DNA of 64,000 bases, taken from Metellina segmentata. Taxonomy: Eukaryota > Arthropoda > Arachnida > Araneae > Tetragnathidae. The DNA lies in contig OX375882.1 of NCBI GenBank assembly GCA_947359465.1, positions 51,155,509 through 51,219,508 of the forward strand, given 5' to 3'. The notes beneath the pieces were generated by a model, which had not been told where the DNA came from, made no database searches, and saw nothing but the letters and a program-made list of their open reading frames with translations. This document shows positions 45,541 through 58,100 of this stretch, in pieces. How positions within the stretch are numbered: position 1 is the first letter of the stretch; every line of letters starts with the position of its first letter. The translations under genes and the position numbers were made by a program.

Positions 45541-47210
45541 GGTTTCCACAACAGCTATCTCAAGCTATTTTATTTTTTTGAAACCCAATTTGCATTTTTG
45601 ATTAAAAGCTAAATATTCTTTAAATAATTTTTATCATAAATGCTTCAAAATAGCACTTTTTTAATGTCTTATGAACTTAAAAAAAACCCCTTATTTATGA
45701 AATCTTACCAATGTATGAACTTTTTTCTTTCATTTTTGTTTATTCTTTTATGTGAATGCTTCTTTAAAAATATATTCCAAAACATGTTTGATTTGGAAAA
45801 TTGTTGATCTCTGTTGGTAGTCTGAAATATTATTTGAACGAAAAAGTATATAATAAATTTTTTTTATTAACTTAATCACGTACATTATTCATTTTTGAAC
45901 AAATTATGCAATTTGAAAAAGGAATAGAAAAGAAATACTGTTTATGAAGAAGTCTCGTCGAAGCTCATTTAGTAGTAAGTCAATCACACACACGACCAAG
46001 TGATAGTGGACTGTATTAATTTTATTGTTGAATCATGAATTCAATCACCAAACACAATTCTTCCCTGTGAAGAAAATAACACAGAAGGGTATTGAACTCC
46101 AAGGCAAAATCTCTCACGCTGCTGTCTCCCCACACACTCAGAATACGAATACAAAAAGAAAGAAGTTGTGCGCCTAAAAACTAAGATATTACCTGACCTT
46201 GTTTTGAATGTAAAACAAGAACATAGTTCAGCTACTGTTACTCTCTTATGCATATTTCTGTGTGATCCATCTAGAACAATTTTAGCATAGGAAACGAACA
46301 ATAAAATACACAACACTATATAAGGGAATGAAATACTTTGGTAAAATAAGCAACTTAACAAGAATCTTCATTTGCCTTCCAAAGAGTAAAATTCATTGTT
46401 TAGCATTCATGAACAAGCTAACTCAACGTAATTCACCATTTAGAGTAGCAAATGAATGGATAATATTACTTATTTTATTCATTATTGGAGTTAAATCACA
46501 CAATTTTTCACCATTTAGTGTAGCAAATAAACAATAAAATACACAACAGGATACGACAATTTTTGTAACTCGAAAATCTTCACAGGGAAAGTGTTGGTTT
46601 CAGGATATGTTGATTTGTTAATCAAGTTATTTTTGTATAAAAAATATCATTATTAAAATCAAACTTTCAAATTTAATTTTCTTTTCTGTATTAAGTTCAC
46701 AGTGAGTATCACACAAGAGCATTCCAATTTTGCAAAAATATCTTTATAAATGTTGACATAAAACCGGTTATAATTCAGAAAAAGATAAATTTTAATTACA
46801 CAAAAACAGAATGTAAATAAAAAAAATCAACAAATACACAAAATGCATAATGAATAGAGCACAATTGTGCAGAATTCTGAATACCACATGTTTCTTAAAT
46901 TTAAGAACGATTGATTTTGATTAAATAACAAATGCACAAACTAACAGTGAAAGATTTTTTAAAAGTTAGTTATCTTGGGCGAATAGTCTTAAAATTAAAT
47001 AGAACGATTTCATTTTTTCTTCCTTCAATTGGGTTTTAAAATAAGTGTTATTAATTTTACTTGATTGTAAAACGATTTTAAAAATGGCACATAATTCACA
47101 TTAGTAGTTTCCAAGTTATGATATTTTATGAAAAACAAAAGCAATTTACCTTTCAACGGTTTTTACAAGAGGTGAACTTGAACAACGGCTTTTCTATTGA
47201 TGATGGTATG
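45541..47210. other. AT-rich DNA
   Basis: A few short duplications occur (TTCACCATTTAGxGTAGCAAAT at about 46433 and 46508). No gene was seen. Confidence 0.4.
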
Positions 47211-47389
47211 GTATTTTAATTAACATCGCACTCACTCTGCGCATTGGAGCAACACAACTAGATATATGTGACGGTTGGGGATCAACCTTTTCTGTTGATG
47301 GATAGTACAGTTTTTAAATAATTATTAAAATGATGCAAAGAATATTCAGCTGTAAGACGCTTCAAGAAGTCTGCCGATTATAAAATAAA

Positions 47390-48142
47390 AAATGGCTTCC
47401 GCTCTGGCTCTGATTGAAACATTTCAAACTCCGCCCACAATTAGGGACTGGCTTCCCCACTTGAGCGCTATACGTCATGGCTTCAGTGAACCCTCTGTAT
47501 ACTACTTCTCTGTGGCTTCAACCAAAGAAGGTTTTTCAGGTATTTCAATTAACGTCGTATTGGAGCAACACGACGTACTATTGATGGCAGTCCGGAATCA
47601 ACCCACAAAGGGAATGATTCGAGGACAACACCACGTATTTTTGAACCACGGTTTAGTTAACAAGGTGACACCTGAACTGTGACCCATCCCACTCTCCAAG
47701 CTTTCACATCACGCCAACAGGATGACATTTGAGGCAACTGCAGATTTAACGTTCACCAGCCCCTTTGTACACGACGGTCTTCGGTTGGCGTTTCAACACA
47801 AAATAATTGCGTACAAGGGGGTTGGTGCCGGTAACATCTGTCATTGTCTCAAATGTCTATATTTTGGCGTGGTTGGAAATTTGGAGAGAGGGGTTCCATT
47901 TCAAGTGGTTCCCATATGTCCTCTGACCGTGGTTCAAAATTACTAAGTGTTGTCCTCGGCAGTAAGGTATTTTAATTAAAATAATTCTGGAGGAACACGA
48001 CGGGAAATTGGCGACGGTCCAGGATTAACCGCCAAGGGATAAATACGGGGTGTTGTCCTCTGATCTCTCCCTTTGGATTTGATTCTGGACCGTCGTCAAT
48101 AGCCCTTTGTGTTGCTCCAGTAGGACGTTAATTAAAATACTG
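47390..48142. repeat. Cluster of family-B and associated repeats in both orientations
   Basis: 47400-47525 is an inverted piece of the 45400-type repeat. 47525-47715 is a plus copy of family B, and 47878-47963 a minus piece. 47965-48142 is a palindromic pair meeting in its middle, with ends GGTATTTTAATTAAAATAAT and ACGTTAATTAAAATAC. Confidence 0.65.
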
Positions 48143-49075
48143 ACTGGGTCCCGTAACAAACTTTTTGAACAAAAAGTGTCACTGTAAAAAGCATGATATT
48201 TCTTTTAATTTCGCTGCGACACTTCAGCTAAAAAATAAGTTTAATTTTAGAAGAGAAAGTGGAATTTAGATATTGTTTTCCATAATAGCCCACTATTTCA
48301 AAAGACACCTGTATTTTTTGTATTGTGTCACTTTATAAATTATGTATAAAATTCGTAGATTTTCTCTTCAACCTGAACCCAACGTACCATTCACATCATT
48401 AAAAAAAACAAGAACTCTTTCGTTTCAATTTTATCATTATTTTAGAAAAGCTTTAATAACAGTACGCGAGTTTCTTTTAAAGTAAGCCATTTTTTTTATC
48501 TTTCGAGAATTTTTGAAGATTTATAGTGAAGTATGAATATATATTTCATAATGCATTTTTCGACATAAATTCTATTAGGAATTCATCGCGATAAAGAGAC
48601 TTAAAATACGTTGAGATATCTAAAAAATACTATAATAAAATTCAAATTCTTACTTGCGAACCTCTCATACACAACAAAACTATAAATCATGAATTCCAAA
48701 ATAGAAAGAAACATGTTTTCATTAAATAAATACAGTGTTTTATCTATTTTGGTCCATTTCTTATAAAAATAAATTGCTATAAAATTGTGAACTCTATCAT
48801 TAAGTGCAAAATATGACATACAAGATGAAGAGTTCAGAGTTCGTAATAATTTTAACCCATTCCTTCCAGGTACTCTGACTTGCGGTAATTTACGTTAATA
48901 AAAGCATTATGAAGCTATAACTTATGTATTAAAAAAAATGTTTGGAATTTGAAATTCCGAAGACACCACGAGTGATGAATGACAATTTTTTTGCTTAATA
49001 ACAAGAACTAATTGTTATTTAGTTTGATAATAATGATAAATTAAAACTAGAGTTCTATTTTCATTTTATGATATA
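48143..49075. other. AT-rich DNA
   Basis: No gene or delimited element was seen. Confidence 0.4.
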
Positions 49076-49945
49076 CTAGCCACTGCGTGGCTAGCCCGGC
49101 GTTGCCCGTGCCAGTTGCTATTGTGGGGATATTGGTTTGCTTCGCAAACCAAATAGGATTTCGTAGCCTATTGGAGTCATAACGGAGCTGCCCGTGTTGT
49201 TGGTTTGCTTCACAAACCAAAAGGGCTTTGCATGTGACAGTTCTTTTCGTGGGAGTCGCACTGCCCGTGTTGTTGGGTTGCTTGCACACCAAATGGGCGT
49301 TGACCGTGACAGTTCTTATTATGGATGTCACTTTGCCCGTGTGGTGGTTTGCTTCGCATACAAAAAAAAATACAAATAATTAATTGAAATATTATTTATT
49401 GAAAGAAAATCAAACGTATGAGGTATCTTAACTGGTGTCAAATTTTCTGCTGATTTCAAATCCGTTGAAATTTTTAATCAATCTTTAACAATCCCGATGT
49501 TACAAAAAAAAAAAAAACCTAAATAATGCCAGAAAAAAAGGTTTTTTTATTTTCTTTGCTTTCTTTCGCTGAAATCTTAATATGTCAGGAAATGTAATCT
49601 GTTTATTTTTTAACTCGAATGTTGGCGTGACTTCACATTCTCTTGCAAAAATATAAAAGATTTTCAATTTAAAAATTTCATTTGTTTAAAGAAAATCATA
49701 TTTTTAGGTATGGATCTAATGTGAAATTTTCCGCAGATTTGAAATTCATTGAGATTTGTACTCTGTCTCCTTAACGGTCTATGACATAGAAAAAATAATT
49801 ACAAATCTAAAGTTAAAACTGTTTTTTATCGTCTGTTGGAAAATCATTCCTCCGTGCAAAATGAAAACGGAAAAAATACATTTAGAATCTGTCATATATT
49901 TATGCTGTTGCCATTCCAAAAAAAATTAAATTTCATTAAATTTAT
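49076..49945 (-). mobile_element. Helitron-type element, copy 4, 3' half
   Basis: In minus orientation it ends in the hairpin CTAGCCACGCAGTGGCTAG with terminal CTAG followed by T. It matches 12800-13731 over its length (for example the inverted GGAATGGCAACAGCATAAA at 49900). It is interrupted at 49945 by a nested insertion and resumes at 52453. Confidence 0.8.
49085..49365 (-). repeat. Minisatellite within the Helitron-type 3' end
   Basis: About four units of ~65-70 bp each contain the palindrome GGTTTGCTTCGCAAACC (or variants) plus TGCCCGTGTTGTTGG and TGACAGTTCTT. Related units lie at 13385-13640 and 56095-56130. Confidence 0.8.
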
Positions 49946-50393
49946 TACCCATGGTCAAATGGGTTTTGTTCTCGGAGAGGGTTTTCAAGTCGTCCGGTGT
50001 AAGAAAAAAAAATATAAAGATGTAGGAATACTAAACAACGGTAGTTGTCTACTAGTCTGGAAAGAACTCATTATAAGAGCAACGAGACTGGTAGGAGTCA
50101 GTTGCATTGTAGTAGGAATGCAAGGCAAGACTGTCACGAGCCAGTCACATTCCGGTATTCAGTTACGAGAAAATTAATAGAACAGACACTTTTTCCCCTG
50201 GACGCCATTGAGAGCTGACGTATTTTTTCCGAGCAGAGACGACTGCTGCAGATAATGACGGAACTGTTTTAAAATATAACTCAACTGTACATAATAATTG
50301 TGGATATTTATTCATTAAATGTCAATGTGCTGTAAGATTCGAAGTCTTTAATATAGACCTTACCAAACAGAACAACACGAATCTTACAAAGAT

Positions 50394-50717
50394 ATGGGTA
50401 GAAAACGTAAAACCGAAGCAGAACGTGATCAGGCTAAGCGTAGAAAGATTGAATACAATCAGAAATATAAGAAGGAACGATCAATAGAGACCAAGGCCTA
50501 TGATCGTGAAAGAAAACGAAAAGCTCGTTCGAAGCCTGAGGCTCGAGCTCACAGTAATACACTCCTGCGTGAGCGTCGTGCTCTCAAGCGTCAACAGGGT
50601 GCGTCTGAAGATGAATTTAAAGGACGTAAGAAGCAGAAGGTGAATGACAGTAATTCTCTTTACTCTTCTTCATCAGTTCTTTGCTCCAATGTTTGCATGG
50701 CTTCACGAACGAGATGA
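50394..50717 (+). pseudogene. Basic N-terminal fragment of a Helentron-type protein
   Basis: ATG at 50394 begins MGRKRKTEAERDQAKRRKIE and continues as a very Lys/Arg-rich, Glu-rich stretch (KKERSIETKAYDRERKRKAR) of ~90 residues before drifting to a stop. Such highly basic leaders precede the Rep-helicase in some Helitron proteins. Its position inside the nested element makes that the best guess; no catalytic motif is present. Confidence 0.5.
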
Positions 50718-50776
50718 GAGTGTTGGCCGAAACGTAGACGATTCCAACCGATCGCTTCAAGTTTCAAGACTTTAAA

Positions 50777-51259
50777 TTGTGCATCGAGATTCATTCGAGC
50801 CAAAGTCGCACGAGAAAGCACAGCGGTGTTGCCATTTACGCCAATAATAATATTGAAACACAGGAAGCTCTACAGTTCCCAAATTATGACACGGGAGTTC
50901 ACATTGTTGTCGTCTATTTAAAAAACAATGTTCGTTTGGCCGTACTATATGCCAAGCCAGGTTCGAGTACAGATGACATTTTAGAAGCGATCTCAGAAGC
51001 ATTGGGCACAGATTGTGACGAGTATAAATCAGTCTTGGCTGGAGACTTTAATATCAACATGAGCACTGAAGATGGGAAAGAATTCTGCGAAGTGTTGAGA
51101 GAAGTCTATTGGTTGGATCTAAAGACAAATCCTAAATATTGGACAACGAGAGGCAGAACTTCGATTGATGCAATCTTTTCCACGCACGATTTGAAATGTT
51201 GTGGAGTTTACGAGAGTACGTTTAGCTATCATGTTCCGCTTTACGGAAGACTAACATAA
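50777..51259 (+). pseudogene. Endonuclease/exonuclease/phosphatase (EEP) domain fragment
   Basis: The frame reads RTRKHSGVAIYANNNIE (the HSGVAIYxN motif), AVLYAKPGSSTDDILEAI, VLAGDFNINMSTEDGKEF (the GDFN catalytic motif) and TTRGRTSIDAIFSTHD (the SxIDxIF motif), ending STFSYHVPLYGRLT. These are the ordered motifs of EEP endonucleases found in Helentrons and LINEs. The N-terminal Glu-containing motif and the final SDH (here SYH) are missing or altered, so it is probably inactive. Confidence 0.75.
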
Positions 51260-52452
51260 AAATTTAAGCAACTAGTTATATATCTATTATTAAAAAAAAA
51301 AAAAAACATTTGACCATGGGTAACTTGTAATTGGCTTTCAAGACAATTACAGATAAAGTTTTTTTTACTTTATTTTCTTCTGTTCTGTTTCTCATCTTCA
51401 CTTTCTTTGCAGTGTTCCTGTCTCTCATAGGAACTCGTTTTTTTTTTTATTTATTTTTTATTTATTTTTTTGTTTTGATTATTTTTTTTTGTTCTTTGCG
51501 CAATGAAAATGATTTCGGAATATTTGAGACAGACGATATTTTTCAACGAAACGAGAAAGAACAAGATCGCGTGAGCAGTGATATTTTCTGTTTCTTTCGC
51601 TCTGAATTAATTTCACATTTCTAAATTTTGTGCACTTTTAGTTGTAAATTGTGGCAACTGTACGAGATCAAGAGATAAAAAGGAATCACAAATTAATATC
51701 TTTAGAAATTTTTTTTCCCGGATCTTTTATTTTGTTCTATTTCACTGTTTTCTGTTTTAAATATTTATTATTTTAATAAATGTATTTTCTTTCTCATCAC
51801 ACGCAACAGCACCACAAAGTTTTAGACTTAAAAATGTTAGGTAATTCAGTATAAATTTTCAGTAAATTTTAAGTGTAGTTATGCCATTATTAAAAGAATA
51901 ATTCCGTTATTTAAAGAATAATGACGTTATTGAAAGAATAATAATGTTTAAAAATCCGAACTAGAACTTTTTCCAACATTAAAAAATTTGTTGTAATAAT
52001 GACATGAGAAGATTGCAAAATTTCACAATGTCGCATACTGGAGGCAAGAGTGCCACAAGTAAAAAAAAAATATTGTTTTGTTGACTATGAGTGCGAGAGC
52101 ACTCGCTGTAAATCGTAATTTTAATTAATTGAGTTTGACATGAAAATAACTTAAGAAAGGGAATTCCAAATCTCCCTCAAAATCGTCGGTTATAGTAGTA
52201 ACCTTAGTATCACCTTTCGTCATTTTGTAGCTTCGTCATACAGCAATTGTGCGATGTATGTGAAATGTATTACATGAATGGATATGCATGTGTAGGATTT
52301 GTGTCCAAAATAAGTTGTAGAAAATAGAAAGATGGCGAAAGGTGTTAAAATAAATTTTTATTCTACAAAAAACGTAAGTCATTATATATTTTGATTATCT
52401 CTTCAATCTAGAGTAAACCAATTCGAACCGAATAAGGTCGGGTATTTTGCTA

Positions 52453-52600
52453 GTTTTAAAATGTTTTAAATTAAAATTTTAAAATTCGGGCTGGACTATA
52501 AAATTGCAAAGCATTCGGACAACCTGTGTGCCGAATTTCATTTTTGTAAGTGCCATAGATTCATCACAATAAAAAACACGGTTTTTTACTGTGACGAATA
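52453..52600 (-). mobile_element. Helitron-type element, copy 4, 5' part
   Basis: The minus strand shows GGCACTTACAAAAATGAAAT, then TCGGCACACAGG and AATTTTAAAATT in the order found near 12720-12790. The outermost TCTCTATTATT start is not recognisable. Confidence 0.65.
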
Positions 52601-52628
52601 TATTGTGATATTTTATTTATTTATCTTG

Positions 52629-55270
52629 TGACTAGCAGAAATACCCGGCTTTGCTCGGGTTGAATTAATAATATGTTGATTGAAAAGTCTTCAATTATTT
52701 TTCATAAAATAATGTTAGCATCATTTAAGTGTACGGGGAAAAACATTTATTAACAATTTAACTTCTCCGTCGCTTCTACAGTTTACTTCGGACGCAAATA
52801 TGCATATATGTTGTATCCAACCATAGAATCCATTTCATATTCTTCACACTTCTACTGAAATTGATTTTAAGTTTTCGAGTTCCCGTGCATTCAATTTCAG
52901 TAAAAATGACGAATTTTCGGTGGATTGTCTTGCACTTAGTTTTTATATGAATATGTTTTCATTGTGCCATTCTTTCATCTAGTAAGCGATATTTTCGAAT
53001 TTCATCATCAATATGGGAAGATAGTAAGTTAAATTGTTACAGCATATTCGTTACTAATTTAATTTGAAGCAAATGCACTTTTCCAGAAAATTCAATTCAG
53101 TGACATGTGAAATAGCAGAGATTCTGTTTGAAATACATGTCATCATAGTAGACAAATTAAACCCAATCGATAACAATTTTTTAATAAACAGAAGGTTGAT
53201 TTTACAGCGCTTTTACAAAAAGAAAATCACTTTCAACAAACGATTCACATGCATCTAAGTTGTGTAAGAACAGCTTCAATAAATAGAGTAATCAATCTCG
53301 ACTTTCTGTCTCTTAAGACATAAAATTTCAATTTTTCAAAACTACTTAGTGTGATATTATTCCAAGATCAACTAAGTCTTGTTAAAAATTCCCGTTTCTC
53401 CAACGCACATACAGTTTTAAATTGAACCCTTATGGTACTTTTTTAGATCAAAAATTTGGTTCCTAAATGTAAAGCATGTATCTATTTAGAATGATAGATG
53501 TAGTTACTTGACTATGGCCTAAGCTTTAAATAACACCCATGAAACACGAAAAACAAATGAAATTTAGTTTACTTAATCGTCTTTCAATGAAAAGCTATAT
53601 CAAAATTTTTAAATATATTTTGAACTACAAAGTATGACTACCAGTTTTAAATTAACGTAACCCATCTTAAAAACATTTTGATTTGTAAATTTTTTTTTAT
53701 TTTTTTTACCTACACACTATTACGTATTCAACAAAGTTGGTGGAAATATACATATACCACCATGAAATTACCCATGTCTAGTGATATTTTGCAGGAAATA
53801 AATAAATAAAATCCAACTCCTAAATAATATTTCTGGAATAGGTAATATACCGGAGCACATAAGCAAACAGAAACAAAATTCCAATACTTAAAAAAGGCAG
53901 AATTCTGAAAAAAAAAATTAATATTCTGTTTTAGCGTGTTGAAGTCTGATTTCCTGAATATATTCTGAAGTAAAACAATTCGACAAAAAACTTGAACAAT
54001 ATTGATAAAGACAAGCAAAAAGAACTCATATTTATAATACTTGGAAATCCACAAATGTGACCGCAACCATCTCGTTTTCAATTCAAATACCCAAAAAAGG
54101 AATTATAAATCAAATTAAAAAATTAAACATTAATTCTGAGGTTGCCAGATACCGAGTAGCAAAATTACGATTTTATGATCAACTAGCCACTGCGTGACTT
54201 TATTTTAGTTAATAGAATGAAAACAAATTTTAAACATAAAAATACAAAGCTTTATTTAATGGATGAGATTTGTATAAGCCCTCACTTCTGATATATATGT
54301 TTAAAAAAGTTGAGAAAGACACAGATATGCTATAAGGAAAGATATTTTATTGATGTCGAAGAGATGATAAAATTATTATTTTTTTTTACAAAACAAATAG
54401 ATTTCAACAACTACATGTTATGTAGTAAATATAAACGGTTTTGATGATATTTGCGATATTGGTTCCTTTGTCCGTCATTTCAAGCAGTAATCTATAAAAA
54501 AGAAAATCTTATTAGTAACAATTGCAAGAAAATAACCTAAAATCTATATTGCTTAGTAGAAATGAATGTTATTTCTAATCATTAAAACCACCAACTTCAT
54601 TTGTCAAAAACATACGTCGTGTAAAACGATTAAGGTTGTCCGTAATTGATTTTATGTGTAGCATTGTAACTAAATATTTTTATAAAAATTCAAAGAAGTA
54701 ATGTTTTTTCTTGGTATAAAATCACAAAAATTATTGAATAAAGAATTTTTTTTTGTAAAGAATCATCTAGTTTGGACACTTCCTCCATAATTCGTCATTT
54801 GTTTAAAACAGATTTAACCCTTTGAGCATCAGGAGACTTTTGAGTACTAAATAATCTCAGCGATTGAAAGGATCTTAGGAAAGATTCTTTCTATCAAAGG
54901 TCAAAACTAGTTTGAAGTGAAACAGATAAGACTGCAGGTTACAGAACGGACTTATGCGTGTGAGCCCCCCAGAGTGTAAAAGACCTATTCTGGAGAAAGG
55001 TTTTAAAATAATAATGAAGTATAATCTTATTGCTTAGATATTAATTTTGTATATGTATCATTCTCCCTTTTTGTATATTATTTCTTCCCGTTTATATTAT
55101 TTTCACCAAAACTTTTCAAGGCATGCAGAATTTATTTTAAATGAACTAAAAAAGCTTATTCTTGAGTTACAACTTATATGGTAAATTATGGCATGTGTTA
55201 TTGCAACTTTTATGGTATAGTAATTAATAATATCCACAACTTATCTCTCAAAATATTTATTAAATTATAC
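52629..55270. other. AT-rich DNA with isolated repeat ends
   Basis: ACTAGCAGAAATACCCGGCT starts at about 52631, and a Helitron-like hairpin half (CTAGCCACTGCGTG) lies at 54184. A frame of 117 codons at 53728-54081 (minus) is rich in Phe, Tyr and Ile. It is probably a chance product of AT-rich sequence. No supported gene was found. Confidence 0.4.
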
Positions 55271-55337
55271 TCTATTTAAAATGCAGGCCGCTGTCGCAGT
55301 CGCAAGATTGAAAACTGTTTTTTTTCGGTAAATTCTT

Positions 55338-56058
55338 AGACGGTCTGCCGAGAAAGTACGGATCAGAAAATTACGAAATTAATATGGTTTGTTCTTCATC
55401 GTGTTCACTGGACAATTTTGAACATTTTTTTCCGATGCGGCTATTAGTTTAGGGTTTATTAAGTGTCAAAATTGAAAAAGCGAAATTGGTAACGCGAGTG
55501 GACAAAAGACGTACAAATTTGCAGTCTTCAGTCGTGATTTTTTTAGAGTACCTCTAAACGTGAATTTTTGCAGCTCGTCGAGTTTTTATAAAAATTTCAA
55601 TTTAGTTCCTGATAATATTTTTTGAAATTCGAAAAAAAATCGGGAAATTTTCGTTACGTTTTTGTTAAAACTGTCATATTATATCTTATTACTATTAGTT
55701 TTTAAATTTGAAAACTTCGCACTGTACCTTGAATGTACTCTTTCTTACGGTACAATTATTTTTGAAATTGGTTAAATGTACATGATTGAGATTTGTTGCT
55801 TTTTAGATCGCGGAGCGATAGCATTCATTCTTATTCACGGAAATTAAGGTTACATTTTCTGACTTATGGGTTTGCCAGATGCCCTTGAAACTCACTGTGA
55901 CGTCATGCTCGCTTTTTCGCTCGATTCTCAGACGGTTTGTCGATTAAGTAGAGATCAGAATATTACGAGATTAACATGGTTTATTCAAAATTGTACAGGT
56001 AACAATATGGAGATGATTCTTACTGATGCGGCTATTAGTTTAGGGTGCATTAAGTGTT
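55338..56058 (+). repeat. Direct duplication of a 129-bp unit, 592 bp apart
   Basis: The units at 55338-55466 and 55930-56058 share AGACGGTxTGxCGA, GATCAGAAxATTACGA, ATGGTTTxTTC, TGATGCGGCTATTAGTTTAG and ATTAAGTGT in the same order. Confidence 0.8.
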
Positions 56059-56090
56059 AATATAAAAAAAAGCGACATCACTTGCGATAG

Positions 56091-56180
56091 GAGTATTGGT
56101 TTGCGAAGCAAACCAAATGGGATTGTGTAGCAATTCCCGGGGTTGGCGAGCGTAGGCGAGCAGGGAAAGGAGCCCCATTG
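56091..56180 (+). repeat. Helitron-type 3' fragment
   Basis: TTGGTTTGCGAAGCAAACCA followed by GGGTTGGCGAGCGTAGGCGA resembles the 13470-13670 part of the Helitron-type family. Confidence 0.55.
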
Positions 56181-56814
56181 TGTGGTAAATTATTATAACA
56201 TACGGTATTACAACTTATATGATAAATTCGTAATAAAAAACCAATCTGGTAAATATATAGTTCTCATTAAGTAGTACAGTCAAATGATATCTTTTAAGAA
56301 ATGTCATCTTAAAAGTGATCATATCGAATTCCACTTTTGTTGTCACATTCAAGACAGTATGTTTATATCGTATGATTTCTGTGAGGTCTGTGTCCATTGT
56401 AAGAAGTCTCACATTTTTTAACTTCAGATGTTCAAATTTTATTCTTGTTCATTTTTGTGACATTGTTGCCTCATCCGGGTAATAAAAGCAACATTTTACT
56501 GAGTGCGAATCAAGACGTCTCTGTTTTTTTTTGATCATACGAATTTAGTTTTTAGAAGAAATGGAAAGTTTAATATTTTTAATAAACCATTTAAAAAAAA
56601 TTGTTTATTCCGTTTGTTTTTAGAGTTAATTAACTCAACTCAACTGCATTATGGGATACTGATTCTACAAAGCGATTACACTAAAAATAATTCCGACATT
56701 AAAACTAACTGTGGAAGCGGAATACGTTTTTTGAAATTCAAAAGGCTAAAATTTCAAGCTATTGCATGCACATGCAGGTGCTGATCTTAAAAAAATATAT
56801 ATATAGAGAGAGGA

Positions 56815-57260
56815 TTTAAACAGGCAAGATAATTTATCTTTGGGATCTCATTTTTAAGAGAAAAGCCAGGAAGATCAAATAATGACACATTGCGCAGATC
56901 CGTCTTCAAGCACCAACACTGAGAGACCTTCACCCACTGCCCTACGAAGGTAAACACCAATTCATCAAGCCTCAGGACACTCACTGCCTCGATGAAGAAC
57001 TCTCCGAGTGTCCCAAGAGCGTTGGTCTTTGTATTCAAATCAAGATCAAACTAATGACACCTCGTCCCATAAATTCCCATTCACAAACATTAGCAATGGT
57101 AATGGCTAATCTCTGTGAAAAGCATTGTGAGATTAAGCCGGCCATGATGAGGCAAATTCCATGCTGCTCAGATAAAAGTTATTAGCTTCCAGTGCACGGG
57201 AATTTGGTATTATTTTTCAGGAGTTTCACAGAGGAACATTATCCATTGAAAGTGAATATG
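56815..57260. other. GC-balanced block of unknown nature
   Basis: Its composition is much less AT-rich than its surroundings. A minus-strand frame includes LGTLGEFFIEAVSVLRLDEL, then VFTFVGQWVKVSQCW (56880-57040). I recognise neither a protein family nor an RNA. It may be an exon fragment, a retroposed gene piece or an unrecognised repeat. Confidence 0.3.
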
Positions 57261-57302
57261 GTATTCATTACAAGGATTTATGATTTCTCTTTCTGTAATA
57301 AC

Positions 57303-58100
57303 TATAGGGAAACTTTTTGCAACAAATGCAACTTTTTTTTCACACGTTCTACGCTGCATTTAAAGTACTAAAACCAAAATTGCTCTTACATGGGGTGTAT
57401 TGTAAGTGAGTTATAACCGCAACATAAATGCAACTTTTTGCATAAATGCAACCACCTGCAACTTTTTTAAATTTAGCTTAAAATTAATTAATATGAAATT
57501 ACTATTTCATTTTTTTGCCCTCTGAATCAACCCTTTGATCACGTGTGTCTGATCTTGCGAACGCTGAAGTATGGCGTATCAAACAAGAAGTTCACGGGAA
57601 GAAGGTGTTCGTCCTAACAGACGAAAGTGCAATAAATAGCAAGATGTACTTTTAACACAATGGGTGGCGCTCTTGAAAATGCAGAGGAAACTTGCGTAAT
57701 CAACTGCAGATTTTATGAGGTGAGTGTCGATCATAAATTTGTTCGCCTTGTAGATATGACGTTTTAAAAACTCTGAATGTTGAGCGAAAGGATTTGGCGC
57801 TTATGCTATCCAATACAGAACTTTATATGAATGCGGCTGGAGCAGTTTTTCATTGTTAAAGAAACTACTGGCATAGGATAGGCCATTCAACGTTCTTCTG
57901 TATTTAAGAATGTATTATAATACTGTTATACACGACTAAAATTGTCAATATATTTTGAATTTTTTCATTTTTTACGAATAATTTATTTTAGAATTTAGCA
58001 TATCAAAAATAAATGCAACTTTATTTTCAGAAATGCAACTTAAGGGAATCATAAATGCAACTTTATCCCCGTTTTTACTGCAACAAAAAAGTTGCCCTAC
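57303..58100. mobile_element. hAT-like MITE rich in AAATGCAAC motifs
   Basis: Ends TATAGGGAAACTTTTTG and, inverted, GTAGGGCAACTTTTTTG lie between perfect 7-bp duplications TAATAAC (57296-57302 and 58101-58107). The motif (AT)AAATGCAACTTT recurs about seven times, all in subterminal regions. No transposase. Confidence 0.8.

Larger units (their letters stand above)
49945..52452 (+). mobile_element. Nested Helentron-like segment with endonuclease domain
   Basis: The left border is TTACCCATGGTCAAATG (49945-49961). A perfect 17-bp inverted copy lies at 51307-51323. The host Helitron copy resumes at 52453 after GGGTATTTTGCTAG. Helentrons are known to have asymmetric inverted repeats, one of them internal to the 3' end, and to encode an apurinic-type endonuclease domain. 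Both fit here. The Rep and helicase parts are absent. Confidence 0.6.

Noticed and set aside
45267..45551. 94-codon minus-strand frame as a gene
   Set aside because: It lies across a SINE-like insert and the older repeat it interrupted, with matching pieces at 47.4 kb.
53728..54081. 117-codon Phe/Tyr-rich membrane-like frame
   Set aside because: Its composition matches AT-rich chance translation; no splice sites, start context or recognisable family.
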